A stretch of DNA of 64,000 bases, from assembly GCF_003575965.1 (NCBI RefSeq), contig NZ_QWJJ01000001.1, positions 365,285 through 429,284 on the forward strand, read 5' to 3'. Both the position numbers and the translations under genes were made by a program. Source of the stretch: Pseudooceanicola sediminis. Lineage in GTDB: Bacteria > Pseudomonadota > Alphaproteobacteria > Rhodobacterales > Rhodobacteraceae. Below, piece after piece: positions 52,147 through 60,703 of this stretch. The notes below the pieces were generated by a model. That model did not search any database. It had not been told where the DNA came from and saw nothing but the letters and a program-made list of their open reading frames with translations. The first letter of the stretch is position 1; every line of letters begins with the position of its first letter.

Positions 52147-53007
52147 ATGGCTCAGCTAGTTGCCACCCTGGCATCCACGCACCACCCATTCTACCTGAAA
52201 GCAACGACCCTTCCGCCCGAGCAGCAGATGCCGCAGGCCGCCGAGTGGAAGCGCAAGGTCGAGGCCTACCGCGAAACACTGGCCCGTACGAAGCCCGACG
52301 TTCTGGTGATGATCGGATCGGACCATTTCCACCAGATTTTCCTGGACAATTGCCCGCAGTTCCTGATCGGCAAGGCGCCGCGCTATGATGCGATCTTCTA
52401 TAACGAGGAGCGCGAGTTCGGCATTCCGAAATATGTGCTGGAGGGGGATGAGGCGATGTCGGGCTTCATGCACCAGCACCTGATGGATCAGAATTTTGAT
52501 TTTGCATTCTCGAACGAGTTGAAGATCGACCATTCGATCATCTGCCCGATCATCACGGTGCGTCCGCAAAACGATCTGCCAGTGGTGCCGATCTATACCA
52601 ATATCTTTGCCCCGCCGCTGGCTTCGCCGCGCCGTTTCTACAATCTGGGCCGCGCCATCCGCAAAGCCATCGACGCCTATCCGTCTGAAAAGCGCGTTGC
52701 GGCCATCGGGACCGGCCATCTGTCGCTGGAACTTGGCGGGCCCCGTCAGTTCATGGAGACAGGCCCGGACCCCGAGTTCGACCACCGCGCAATCGAATGG
52801 CTACGCAACGGTGACATCGACGCCATTCTCGACAATGTCGACCATGCCTCTATGGCGAAAAGCGGCAATGCCACGCATGGATTTCTGAACTTTATCCTGA
52901 TGCTCGGTGTGGCAGGGCCCGAGGGCGCAGATTACGTCGACAATCTCGACCTGTTCCACACGATGGAAGCCTATTTCACCTGGTATCCGAAGGAGAGCGC
53001 GGCATGA
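52147..53007 (+). CDS. LigB-like extradiol dioxygenase subunit with altered active site
   Basis: A 286-residue protein of the class III extradiol dioxygenase fold (LigB, beta subunit of protocatechuate 4,5-dioxygenase). His12 (ASTHHP), His60 (GSDHFH) and His129 (KIDHS) match LigB positions. In the segment GTGHLSLELGGPR the catalytic His195 of LigB aligns with Leu194, and in SGNATHGFLNF the ligand Glu242 aligns with Gly245; His191 and His244 lie close by. I aligned these by eye from remembered LigB sequence. The protein may use a different ligand set or reaction. Its stop overlaps the ligA-like start. Confidence 0.8.
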   Translation: MAQLVATLASTHHPFYLKATTLPPEQQMPQAAEWKRKVEAYRETLARTKPDVLVMIGSDHFHQIFLDNCPQFLIGKAPRYDAIFYNEEREFGIPKYVLEGDEAMSGFMHQHLMDQNFDFAFSNELKIDHSIICPIITVRPQNDLPVVPIYTNIFAPPLASPRRFYNLGRAIRKAIDAYPSEKRVAAIGTGHLSLELGGPRQFMETGPDPEFDHRAIEWLRNGDIDAILDNVDHASMAKSGNATHGFLNFILMLGVAGPEGADYVDNLDLFHTMEAYFTWYPKESAA

Positions 53008-53369
53008 GCAAGTATTACGTCAACAAGTTCCTCTTCACCGTTGACCGAGATCCAGACTATCTGCGGCGTTACACCGAAGATCCCCGCAACTTTGTCGCCA
53101 CCTGGGAGCAATCCATTGGCCCGCGCCTGAACGACGCCGAGATGTCGACCGTTCACAGCTTTACCGAGGCCGAGCGCGAGGCGCTGATCAACCACGACTA
53201 TGTCGCCCTTTTTGAAATGGGCGCGCATTTCTTTCTGAACCTGACGATCTTTATTGGCATCTACGACGAGATTTTCATGACAAAATCCGGGCCTCTCGCC
53301 TTTCAGAAAGAATTCGCCCTCAAGCTTCAGAGTTGGAAGGGGAAAGACTATCCCTCTGTCGCCACCTGA
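53004..53369 (+). CDS. LigA-like small subunit of the extradiol dioxygenase
   Basis: A 121-residue helical protein of the LigA (protocatechuate 4,5-dioxygenase alpha) family: a helical start YYVNKFLFTVDRDPDYLRRY and FTEAEREALINHDYVALFEMGAHFFLN, where LigA has its conserved EREAL...GA segment. It caps the active site of the LigB-like partner. The start overlaps the upstream stop as ATGA, showing obligate coupling. The order B-then-A is the reverse of Sphingobium ligAB. Confidence 0.82.
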   Translation: MSKYYVNKFLFTVDRDPDYLRRYTEDPRNFVATWEQSIGPRLNDAEMSTVHSFTEAEREALINHDYVALFEMGAHFFLNLTIFIGIYDEIFMTKSGPLAFQKEFALKLQSWKGKDYPSVAT

Positions 53370-53506
53370 CTGGCTGCTGAGTGCGCGGGCGCAAGACCAC
53401 TGGGTACCCACACTAGCCGGGCAGAGCGGCGTTCCGGCCGTTCTATTAAATCCATAGCTCCCGAGAATGAAATGTATCTGCGCAGGCTACGGGCGATGAA
53501 CGGTAT

Positions 53507-53971
53507 TTAAAGAGCGTGGGTGCCGAAGCTCCACGGATGCGCCACCTCCCGACAGAGGAGCAGACCGCGCGCATCGAAAAATCCTGCCCAGTGATCCTGT
53601 ATCAGATCCGTTATCGCCGTCGGGTCGCGGATCCCGACCAGCACTGAAAGCGGGCGAAAATCCGCGATCCGCTTCTATGCCGCCGACCTCCTCTCGCCGA
53701 TGTAGTTGCGGACAAGCGATCCGCAGGCGATGTCCGCTGCCTCGGCTGCCGTGTTCGCGGCCCTCACAGCACAATTGATCACTACCGGCGGAGCTGGCCA
53801 TTCCTTTGGCCAGAATCGAGACACCTGAACACGTCCTAGCGAATGCACCCTACCCTTCCAGCCCTGCTGATGGTCCTTCGCCCAGACGCCGATCAAGGAT
53901 GATACCAGTGCTCCATGCAGCGGCGACGGCCATCTTTGGGTGGCGCCGCTACCGATCGACGTCTTCTTCAT
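53507..53971 (-). pseudogene. Possible broken gene with one in-frame amber codon
   Basis: One minus-strand frame runs from ATG 53971 to TAA 53507 and is interrupted only by a TAG at 53675-53677. The two parts read ...NTAAEAADIACGSLVRNYIG and ADFRPLSVLVGIRDPTAITD. I recognise no family. It could be a recently disabled gene or a chance open frame in GC-rich DNA. The surrounding 53370-54337 contains nothing else I can support as a gene. Confidence 0.28.
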
Positions 53972-54337
53972 CTTGATAGCGGTGAAAATCGTGGGCGGGT
54001 GGTCTTAGCCACGGTGCTGACACCGGTCATGGACCCCATGCTATGCGTGATCGTCTTCACGCGTGAGCGGCGGCATTCTAAGGCCTGACTGGAGCCCCAG
54101 CGTTTGGAGCATGGCAAATACATACCCGCCTGCATCGCCAAAAGCCGGTATTCTCACGTCTGCAAGGCTCTGCTATCAGAATCCGCATCGAATTAAGACG
54201 GCCTGCTGATCAATATGCCGCCCTGCACAATCACTCTGCCCTGAACGCCCTCGCCGTAACGATCAAGGCTAACAGATCGGATAAGCAATCGACTACCCGC
54301 CATTTTCCCTTCGCGTGGAGCACGTTCTCTGCCTGGA

Positions 54338-55519
54338 TCATTCAATCAGATAGCGCGCCACAATGGGTTGATAAGCTGCCCCAAGGGCACAGGCCGTCGT
54401 GCCAAGCCGACCGGCCATGACCTGCGGCGGGGAAATACCGCGCGTATCCAACCCACCGATACGCTCCGCGACGGCGGCGACCATCCTGTCGCGCAACGCA
54501 GCGGGCAGGCTACCATCGATGATTATCGCCGGAACATCCAATATCGCGACCAGCGCAATCGCTCCGTACGCAAGATAGCCCGCCACCTCCTCCAGCCATT
54601 GATCGCAGATATCCTCGAACTCTTGCCACGATCTATCGCGATGCAGCGCGGCATCAAGAATGCGCTTTGAGGCCCCCTTGCTGCGCTGATCAATCCTGCG
54701 CTCCAGCTCATATCCCGACGCGACCTCAAGCAGTTGCACAACCTTGCCATCCTGGCGTGGAACGGGGATCGACGCGATGGCGCCGGCGTTTCCGCCCGGA
54801 CCCGAATAGAGGCGGCTGTCCAGCATCACGCCACCGCCGACAAAGGCGCCCAGGTAAATATATCCGAAATCCGGGGTACCTGTAGCGGCCCCGAAAAGAT
54901 GCTCTCCATAGCAGGCAAGCGAGCTGTCGTTGCCAACATAAACCGGCAAACCAGTGCGTTCAGACAGGGCTGCCTCGGCATCAAATTCTTTCCAGGCCAG
55001 CATTTCGTGCTCCTGTCCGCCGACACGGTCCAGCCAGCTCCACAGGTCGAATGGCATCCCAACACCCAGACCGACGATGCGCTTTTGCTGATCCGGCGTC
55101 AGACGTGCCGCGAATTGCGCGATACCGTCGCTGACGAAGGCAAGGGTACGCTCTGGAGTTGGATAGGCGTGCCGTGTCGTGATCTGGCTGCGCACCTGCC
55201 CGACGAAATCCATCAGCACAAGGTCCGATTGCCGCCGCCCCAACCGCAGGCCCACTGAGAAAGCTCCGCTCGGGTCCAGTCCTATCGGCGTGGAGGGCTT
55301 GCCCACCCGCCCCTTTACCGGATCGCCCCTGCGCACCAGCCCTTCGGCCTCAAGCCCACGGGTAATCACCGAGGCAGACTGCGCAGATAGCCCCGTCAGG
55401 CGCGCCAGTTCGGCAGAGGGCGTCGGCCCCCCTAACCTTAACAGGTTGAGGATGGCACGCTCATTGGCGCTGTAGTTGCGCGTGGACACCTCCGATAGAG
55501 GCGCGAGGGTGGTGGGCAT
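54338..55519 (-). CDS. frcR: ROK-family transcriptional regulator
   Basis: A 393-residue protein: an N-terminal winged helix (NERAILNLLRLGGPTPSAELARLTGLSAQSASVITRGLE) and a ROK sugar-kinase-like domain with sugar-binding VYVGNDSSLACYGEHLFG and GYIYLGAFVGGGV. It lacks the Cys-rich ROK zinc motif in clear form. ATG 55519 has AAGGAG six bases upstream. It is divergent from frcBCA, as is the ROK regulator of the Sinorhizobium frc operon, and probably represses those genes in the absence of sugar. Confidence 0.85.
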   Translation of the reverse strand: MPTTLAPLSEVSTRNYSANERAILNLLRLGGPTPSAELARLTGLSAQSASVITRGLEAEGLVRRGDPVKGRVGKPSTPIGLDPSGAFSVGLRLGRRQSDLVLMDFVGQVRSQITTRHAYPTPERTLAFVSDGIAQFAARLTPDQQKRIVGLGVGMPFDLWSWLDRVGGQEHEMLAWKEFDAEAALSERTGLPVYVGNDSSLACYGEHLFGAATGTPDFGYIYLGAFVGGGVMLDSRLYSGPGGNAGAIASIPVPRQDGKVVQLLEVASGYELERRIDQRSKGASKRILDAALHRDRSWQEFEDICDQWLEEVAGYLAYGAIALVAILDVPAIIIDGSLPAALRDRMVAAVAERIGGLDTRGISPPQVMAGRLGTTACALGAAYQPIVARYLIE

Positions 55520-55562
55520 ATGGAGCTCCTTCCGCCTGACTTTCTCCACCCCGCATTAATAA

Positions 55563-55610
55563 GTCAACGTGATTTATTTATTGACGCGTCAGCGGAATCA
55601 CTTCTACACA
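55563..55610 (+). promoter_or_regulatory. frcB promoter with overlapping dyad
   Basis: TTGACG (55581-55586), an 18-base spacer and TACACA (55605-55610) form a plausible promoter. GTCAA (55563-55567) and TTGAC (55581-55585) form an inverted repeat that covers the -35 box and is a candidate operator for the divergent ROK regulator. Confidence 0.4.
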
Positions 55611-55690
55611 TGTCGTGTTCGCCGTGTTGGCGGGCTGCACGAGGTCCGGAGAGGAGTCCGGGTCCTGCGTAATGTCTGGGAGGACACCTC

Positions 55691-56707
55691 ATGAAGAAAT
55701 TTCTCGCCGTTTCGGCGCTCGCCCTCAGTGCAACTGCCGGGGCGGCCTTCGCGCAAGATGACGTCACCGCCTGCATCGTCACCAAGACCGACACGAACCC
55801 GTTCTTCGTCAAGATGCGCGAAGGCGCTGCATCCAAGGCAGAAGAGCTGGGGATCAATCTGATGACTTTCGCTGGTAAATACGATGGCGACCACGAAAGT
55901 CAGGCACAGGCCATCGAGACCTGCATCGCCAGCGGTGCAAAGGGCATTCTGCTGACCGCATCCGATACATCGTCCATCGTCTCCTCGGTCAAGCAGGCGC
56001 AGGACGCAGGCGCCATCGTCATCGCCCTGGATACCCCTCTTGATCCTGCGAGCGCCGCCAATGCCACCTTCGCCACCGACAACTTCAAGGCGGGCGAACT
56101 GATCGGCCAATGGGCCAAGGCCAAGCTGGGCGACGCCGCAGCGGACGCCAAGATTGCCTTCCTCGACCTCAACGTCAGCCAGCCGACCGTCGGCGTGCTG
56201 CGCGATCAGGGCTTCATGCAGGGCTTCGGTATCGACATCAAGGACCCTGCCCGCTACGGCGACGAGGATGACCCCCGCATCGTCGGGCATGATGTGACCC
56301 AAGGCAACGAAGAGGGCGGCCGCAAGGCGATGGAGAACCTCCTCGCGCAGGATCCCATGATCAATGTCGTCTACACGATCAACGAACCCGCCGCGGCCGG
56401 TGCCTATGAAGCGCTGAAATCGCTGGGTCGTGAAAAAGATGTGCTGATCGTGTCGGTCGATGGTGGATGTCCCGGCGTTCAGAACATCGCAGACGGCGTG
56501 ATCGGTGCCACCTCGCAGCAGTATCCGCTGGAGATGGCCTCCAAGGGGATTGAGGCAATTGCCCAGTATGCCAAGGACGGCACGCTGCCGCAACCCACCG
56601 AAGGAAAAGACTTCTTCGATACCGGCGTCACTCTCGTGACCGACCAGCCGGTTGAGGGTGTCGAGTCCATCGACGCCGCCAAGGGCCTCGATATCTGCTG
56701 GGGCTAA
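55691..56707 (+). CDS. frcB: Fructose-type ABC transporter, periplasmic binding protein
   Basis: A 338-residue binding protein with a Sec signal ([23 protein letters not shown]). It matches FrcB of Sinorhizobium meliloti almost block by block: [101 protein letters not shown]. FrcB binds fructose and also ribose and mannose. First gene of the frcBCA operon, with the ROK regulator divergent. Confidence 0.92.
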   Translation: MKKFLAVSALALSATAGAAFAQDDVTACIVTKTDTNPFFVKMREGAASKAEELGINLMTFAGKYDGDHESQAQAIETCIASGAKGILLTASDTSSIVSSVKQAQDAGAIVIALDTPLDPASAANATFATDNFKAGELIGQWAKAKLGDAAADAKIAFLDLNVSQPTVGVLRDQGFMQGFGIDIKDPARYGDEDDPRIVGHDVTQGNEEGGRKAMENLLAQDPMINVVYTINEPAAAGAYEALKSLGREKDVLIVSVDGGCPGVQNIADGVIGATSQQYPLEMASKGIEAIAQYAKDGTLPQPTEGKDFFDTGVTLVTDQPVEGVESIDAAKGLDICWG

Positions 56708-56784
56708 CCCGCGCGTCACCCTGACCAAGCCGTGAGGCGGCAGCGCCGCCTCACACCTCCCGCCAGCCAGAAGGGGACGGAGCG

Positions 56785-57849
56785 ATGAGCAAAAGCGATT
56801 CCTACGAAGACATCGTCAAGACACGCCGCGAAGAGAACTTCGCCGAGTTCCAGGACGAACACCACGGTATCATGCACCGTTTCCAACACACCCTGCACGT
56901 CACCCCGGCGCTTGTGCCGCTGATCGTGCTGGTGTTGTCCATTGTCATTTTTGGCGCGCTGCTCGGCTCGCGATTCTTCTCGCCCTTCGCACTGACGCTG
57001 ATCCTGCAACAGGTGCAGATCGTCGGTATCGTGGCGGCGGCACAATCGCTGATCATCCTGACCGCTGGCATCGACCTGTCGGTGGGCGCGATCACCGTCA
57101 TCTCCTCGGTCATCATGGGCCAGATGACCTTTCGTTACGGCATTCCCCCGGCGATCTCGGTCGTCATCGGCCTCGCATTCGGTACGCTCTGCGGTGCGCT
57201 GAACGGATTGCTGATCAGTCGCATGAAACTGCCGCCTTTCATCGTCACACTTGGCACCTGGCAGATCATCCTGGCTACCAACTATCTCTATTCCCGCAAC
57301 GAGACGATCCGCGCCCAGGATATCGAAGCCAACGCCCCGCTGCTGCAATTCATGGGCACGAAATTTCAGCTTGGCGGCGCGGTCTTCACCTTCGGCGTGG
57401 TCTTCATGATCGTGCTGATGCTGCTGATGGCATGGGTGCTGCGCCACACCGCGTGGGGCCGCCACGTCTATGCCGTCGGCGACGACCCTGAGGCGGCGCA
57501 GCTCTCGGGCGTCAATGTCAAGGCGACCATAATGTCGGTCTACATGATTGCCGGTCTGATCTGCGCCTTCGCAGGCTGGGCGCTGATCGGACGGCTCGGA
57601 TCGGTCTCTCCCACATCCGCTTATGAGGCGAACATCGAATCCATCACAGCCGTGGTGATCGGTGGGATCTCGCTCTTCGGTGGACGTGGCTCGATCCTTG
57701 GGGCGCTGTTCGGTGCGCTGATTGTCGGTGTCTTCACCCTCGGCCTGCGCCTTCTCGGGGCCGACGCCCAGTGGACCTACTTCTTCATCGGTGTGCTGAT
57801 CATCGCCGCCGTCGCCGTCGACCAATGGATCAGAAAGGTCTCCGCATGA
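56785..57849 (+). CDS. frcC: Fructose-type ABC transporter, permease
   Basis: A 354-residue permease of the ribose/xylose (BPD_transp_2) type with about ten helices. A 40-residue charged cytoplasmic start precedes the first helix (PLIVLVLSIVIFGALLG). ILTAGIDLSVGAITVISSVIMG and YAVGDDPEAAQLSGVNV are family motifs; the latter contacts the ATPase. Its stop overlaps the frcA start as ATGA. Confidence 0.92.
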   Translation: MSKSDSYEDIVKTRREENFAEFQDEHHGIMHRFQHTLHVTPALVPLIVLVLSIVIFGALLGSRFFSPFALTLILQQVQIVGIVAAAQSLIILTAGIDLSVGAITVISSVIMGQMTFRYGIPPAISVVIGLAFGTLCGALNGLLISRMKLPPFIVTLGTWQIILATNYLYSRNETIRAQDIEANAPLLQFMGTKFQLGGAVFTFGVVFMIVLMLLMAWVLRHTAWGRHVYAVGDDPEAAQLSGVNVKATIMSVYMIAGLICAFAGWALIGRLGSVSPTSAYEANIESITAVVIGGISLFGGRGSILGALFGALIVGVFTLGLRLLGADAQWTYFFIGVLIIAAVAVDQWIRKVSA

Positions 57850-58619
57850 CCACGCCCATCCTCTCCGCCAAGAACCTGGTCAAACGCTACGGCCGTGTCA
57901 CAGCCCTCGATCACTGCGATTTCGAGCTGATGCCGGGAGAAATCATGGCCGTCATCGGCGACAACGGCGCCGGCAAGTCCACCCTGATCAAGGCGCTCTC
58001 GGGGGCCGTTGTTCCAGAGGAGGGCGAGGTCTACCTAGACGGCAAGCGCGTCAACTTTACCGCCCCCACCGACGCCAGGGATGCGGGGATCGAGACGGTC
58101 TATCAGACGCTGGCGATGTCCCCTGCCCTGTCGATCGCCGACAACATGTTCATGGGCCGCGAGATCCGCAAACCTGGGCTGATGGGCAAGGTCTTCCGCC
58201 AGCTTGATCGCAAGGCGATGGAGGATTTCGCCCGCCAGAAGCTGTCGGACCTCGGCCTTATGACGATCCAGAATATCAATCAGGCTGTCGAAACCCTGTC
58301 GGGTGGGCAGCGTCAGGGCGTCGCCGTGGCGAGAGCGGCTGCATTCGGTTCCAAGGTCATCATCCTGGACGAGCCGACGGCCGCGCTCGGTGTCAAGGAA
58401 AGCCGCCGGGTGTTGGAGCTGATACAGGACGTCCGCGACCGCGGCATCCCGATCATCCTGATCAGCCACAATATGCCGCATGTGTTCGAGCTGGCCGACC
58501 GGGTCCATATTCATCGCCTTGGTCGCCGCCTCTGCGTGATCAAACCGCAGGACTATTCCATGTCCGACGCCGTGGCGTTCATGACCGGCGCCAAAGAACC
58601 GGAACAGCAGGACGCCTAG
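57846..58619 (+). CDS. frcA: Fructose-type ABC transporter, ATP-binding subunit
   Basis: A 257-residue single-domain ATPase, unlike the two-domain RbsA/XylG type. Walker A is GDNGAGKST, the signature is LSGGQRQGVAVARA, Walker B is VIILDEPTAALG and the switch His is in ILISHNM. It powers FrcBC. Co-translated with frcC. The frcK kinase of the Sinorhizobium operon is not present here; a xylulokinase gene lies convergently downstream. Confidence 0.93.
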   Translation: MTTPILSAKNLVKRYGRVTALDHCDFELMPGEIMAVIGDNGAGKSTLIKALSGAVVPEEGEVYLDGKRVNFTAPTDARDAGIETVYQTLAMSPALSIADNMFMGREIRKPGLMGKVFRQLDRKAMEDFARQKLSDLGLMTIQNINQAVETLSGGQRQGVAVARAAAFGSKVIILDEPTAALGVKESRRVLELIQDVRDRGIPIILISHNMPHVFELADRVHIHRLGRRLCVIKPQDYSMSDAVAFMTGAKEPEQQDA

Positions 58620-58633
58620 TTACAGGCGATTGT

Positions 58634-58662
58634 CAGGTTCGCCCCATGAGCGGGCGAACCTG
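58634..58662. terminator. Hairpin after frcA
   Basis: An 11-bp perfect stem (58634-58644 with 58652-58662) starting 14 bases after the frcA stop. No T run, so it may stabilise mRNA ends or terminate weakly. Confidence 0.5.
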
Positions 58663-58829
58663 CGCGCGACGCAAACTCTTTCCGGGCTGCTTGGCGGATT
58701 TTTTGCCTCCTCGCCCCAACGCTCCGCAGCACGGTACCCAAATAGCTAGGCTGGGTGGGACGCATTAGATTTGCGACCCCATTCGGCCCGGACTGCGGCA
58801 CAACCTTCCCCAAACCGAGCCGACGCAGT

Positions 58830-60287
58830 TCACCGCGGCAGGTCCCGCACACCTTTAAGCGCTGCGTAAAGAGCGTGGTAGGTGGTCAGCCGCCCCTCAT
58901 GCCTGCCCGTCGGCAGCGGTTCAAAAACGGCATTGATCTGGGGTGTCCAGCCGAGATCGCCGACTGTCACCACACCCGCCGCCACGGCGCCCAGCCGCGC
59001 CGCGCCCAATGCCGGGCCCACGTCGGAATCCTCGCCCTGATGCAGGGTGCTCCCCATGACATCCGCGATGGTTTGCAGCAACAAATTGCTCTTGCTGCCG
59101 CCGCCGATGGCAAGCAACGGCCGCGGCACCGGCGTGACGGACGCAATTGCGTCACGCGCATCAGCAAAGCTGTAGGCGATCGCATCCACAATGGCGCGCA
59201 TCATCTCTGGACGTCCGGTGTCGTTATCCAAGCCATAGAACGCACCCCGGATCCGCGCATCGCCGTGGGGCGTGCGCTCTCCCGTGAGGTACGGCAGGAA
59301 CAGTGGCACCCGGTCGAGGCGCGCCCCTTCGGCTTCTGTCAGGAGGTCCCCGACCGGCATATCCGTCATCTCGGAAAACCAGCTCATCGGGCGGGCGCCG
59401 TTCAGCATCGCCGCCATCTGGAACCACAGCTTCGGCACACAATGGGCATAGGAATGGATGCCCTCGTCCGGCGCCGCGCGGAATGTGTCGGTGGTGACAA
59501 AAAGCTGCCCCGAGGTACCGAGCGAAATAAAGCCCGCGCCATCCTTTACAGCGCCTACGGCAATTGCACCCGCTGCGGCATCCCCCCCGCCCGTCGCGAT
59601 CGGAATACCCGCCGGCAGGCCCAAAAGCGCCGCCACGTCCGACCGTAGATACCCTGCGATTTCAGGGCCGTCGCGCACCTGCGGCAGCCAGTCAGGGTTG
59701 GTGGCCGTCGCCGCGCAGAGCTCTGGCGACCAACGGCGCGCCGCTTCATCGAACCACCACGTCCCCGCGGCATCGCAGGGGTCCGTCATCATCTGACCAT
59801 GCATCTGCAATCCGAGATAATCTTTGGGCAAGAGCACATGGCGGATGCGTGCATAGCTCTCGGGTTCATGCGCCTTCAGCCAGAGGATCTTGGGCGCCGT
59901 GAAACCGGCCATAAGTGTCACTCCGGCCAGCGCCGACAGCTCGGGCCGATCCGCGACAAGCGCCGCACATTCCGCATCACTGCGCCCGTCGTTCCACAAG
60001 ATGGCGGGGCGGATCACCTGTTTCTGGCGGTCCAACAGCACGGCACCATGCATTTGCCCCGACAGTCCGATCCCACGCAGCGACGACGTCCCCCGCGGCT
60101 CAAGGTCGAGCACTTTGGCGACGGCCTCTTGCACCGCCAGCCACCAATCCTGCGGGTTCTGTTCGCTATAGCCGCTGCGAGGATGCGAGATCTTCAACGC
60201 GACCGTTGCAGAGACCACGGGCATCAGGTCCTCCCCCACCAGACAGACCTTTACCCCTGAAGTACCGAGGTCGATCCCCATGAACAT
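58830..60287 (-). CDS. xylB: Xylulokinase (FGGY family)
   Basis: A 485-residue sugar kinase: MGIDLGTSGVKVCLV at the start (ATP phosphate loop), SGQMHGAVLLD and ILWNDGRSDAEC for substrate contacts, ATGGGDAAAGAIAVGAV and LAIGGGSKSNLLLQTIADV at the C-terminal ATP site. These match XylB, which phosphorylates D-xylulose. ATG 60287 has GGAGGG seven bases upstream. It converges on frcBCA. Its substrate may come through that transporter, or from a pentose or pentitol pathway outside the window. Confidence 0.9.
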   Translation of the reverse strand: MFMGIDLGTSGVKVCLVGEDLMPVVSATVALKISHPRSGYSEQNPQDWWLAVQEAVAKVLDLEPRGTSSLRGIGLSGQMHGAVLLDRQKQVIRPAILWNDGRSDAECAALVADRPELSALAGVTLMAGFTAPKILWLKAHEPESYARIRHVLLPKDYLGLQMHGQMMTDPCDAAGTWWFDEAARRWSPELCAATATNPDWLPQVRDGPEIAGYLRSDVAALLGLPAGIPIATGGGDAAAGAIAVGAVKDGAGFISLGTSGQLFVTTDTFRAAPDEGIHSYAHCVPKLWFQMAAMLNGARPMSWFSEMTDMPVGDLLTEAEGARLDRVPLFLPYLTGERTPHGDARIRGAFYGLDNDTGRPEMMRAIVDAIAYSFADARDAIASVTPVPRPLLAIGGGSKSNLLLQTIADVMGSTLHQGEDSDVGPALGAARLGAVAAGVVTVGDLGWTPQINAVFEPLPTGRHEGRLTTYHALYAALKGVRDLPR

Positions 60288-60344
60288 GCCTGCGCCCTCC
60301 CGCTCGCTCGGACGATACTCTAGCCGCCACACAAGCAGGCGCAA

Positions 60345-60656
60345 TTAGCGAGCAGCAATCTCGTCCCGCTGGAGGGGCAGCGGCGCCAACGATGTCATCA
60401 CCGATATCTGCCTGCGCATGACACCCGGCAATAGATGTTCAAGGCCGAAAGCCTTCCGCCGCGCTACATCATCGACGACCGCCGACGGGACACAGACGGA
60501 GAGTGACAGTACGCCATGGCTAAAATGCGCCCTCGAAAAAGGCTCAGCGCCGCCGTAAACCTCATCAAAAAGAACAGGGGTAAATAGGGCTAACAGAAAC
60601 TCGCGCAGCACTCTCGCAATTGGCCTCTTCAAGCCTGCGACACACTCTGCAAACAA
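60345..60656 (-). CDS. Doubtful small ORF upstream of xylB
   Basis: A 103-residue frame (LREFLLALFTPVLFDEVYGG, then a mixed C-terminal part) 57 bases before xylB on the same strand. It resembles the C-terminal part of a regulator in composition only; I recognise no motif and see no good ribosome site. It may be a remnant. The rest of 60288-60703 shows nothing else. Confidence 0.22.
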   Translation of the reverse strand: MFAECVAGLKRPIARVLREFLLALFTPVLFDEVYGGAEPFSRAHFSHGVLSLSVCVPSAVVDDVARRKAFGLEHLLPGVMRRQISVMTSLAPLPLQRDEIAAR

Positions 60657-60703
60657 TGCAGACTTCGCCGTGAAGAGACTTGAACGCCTAAAGGAAAACG
60701 CCG

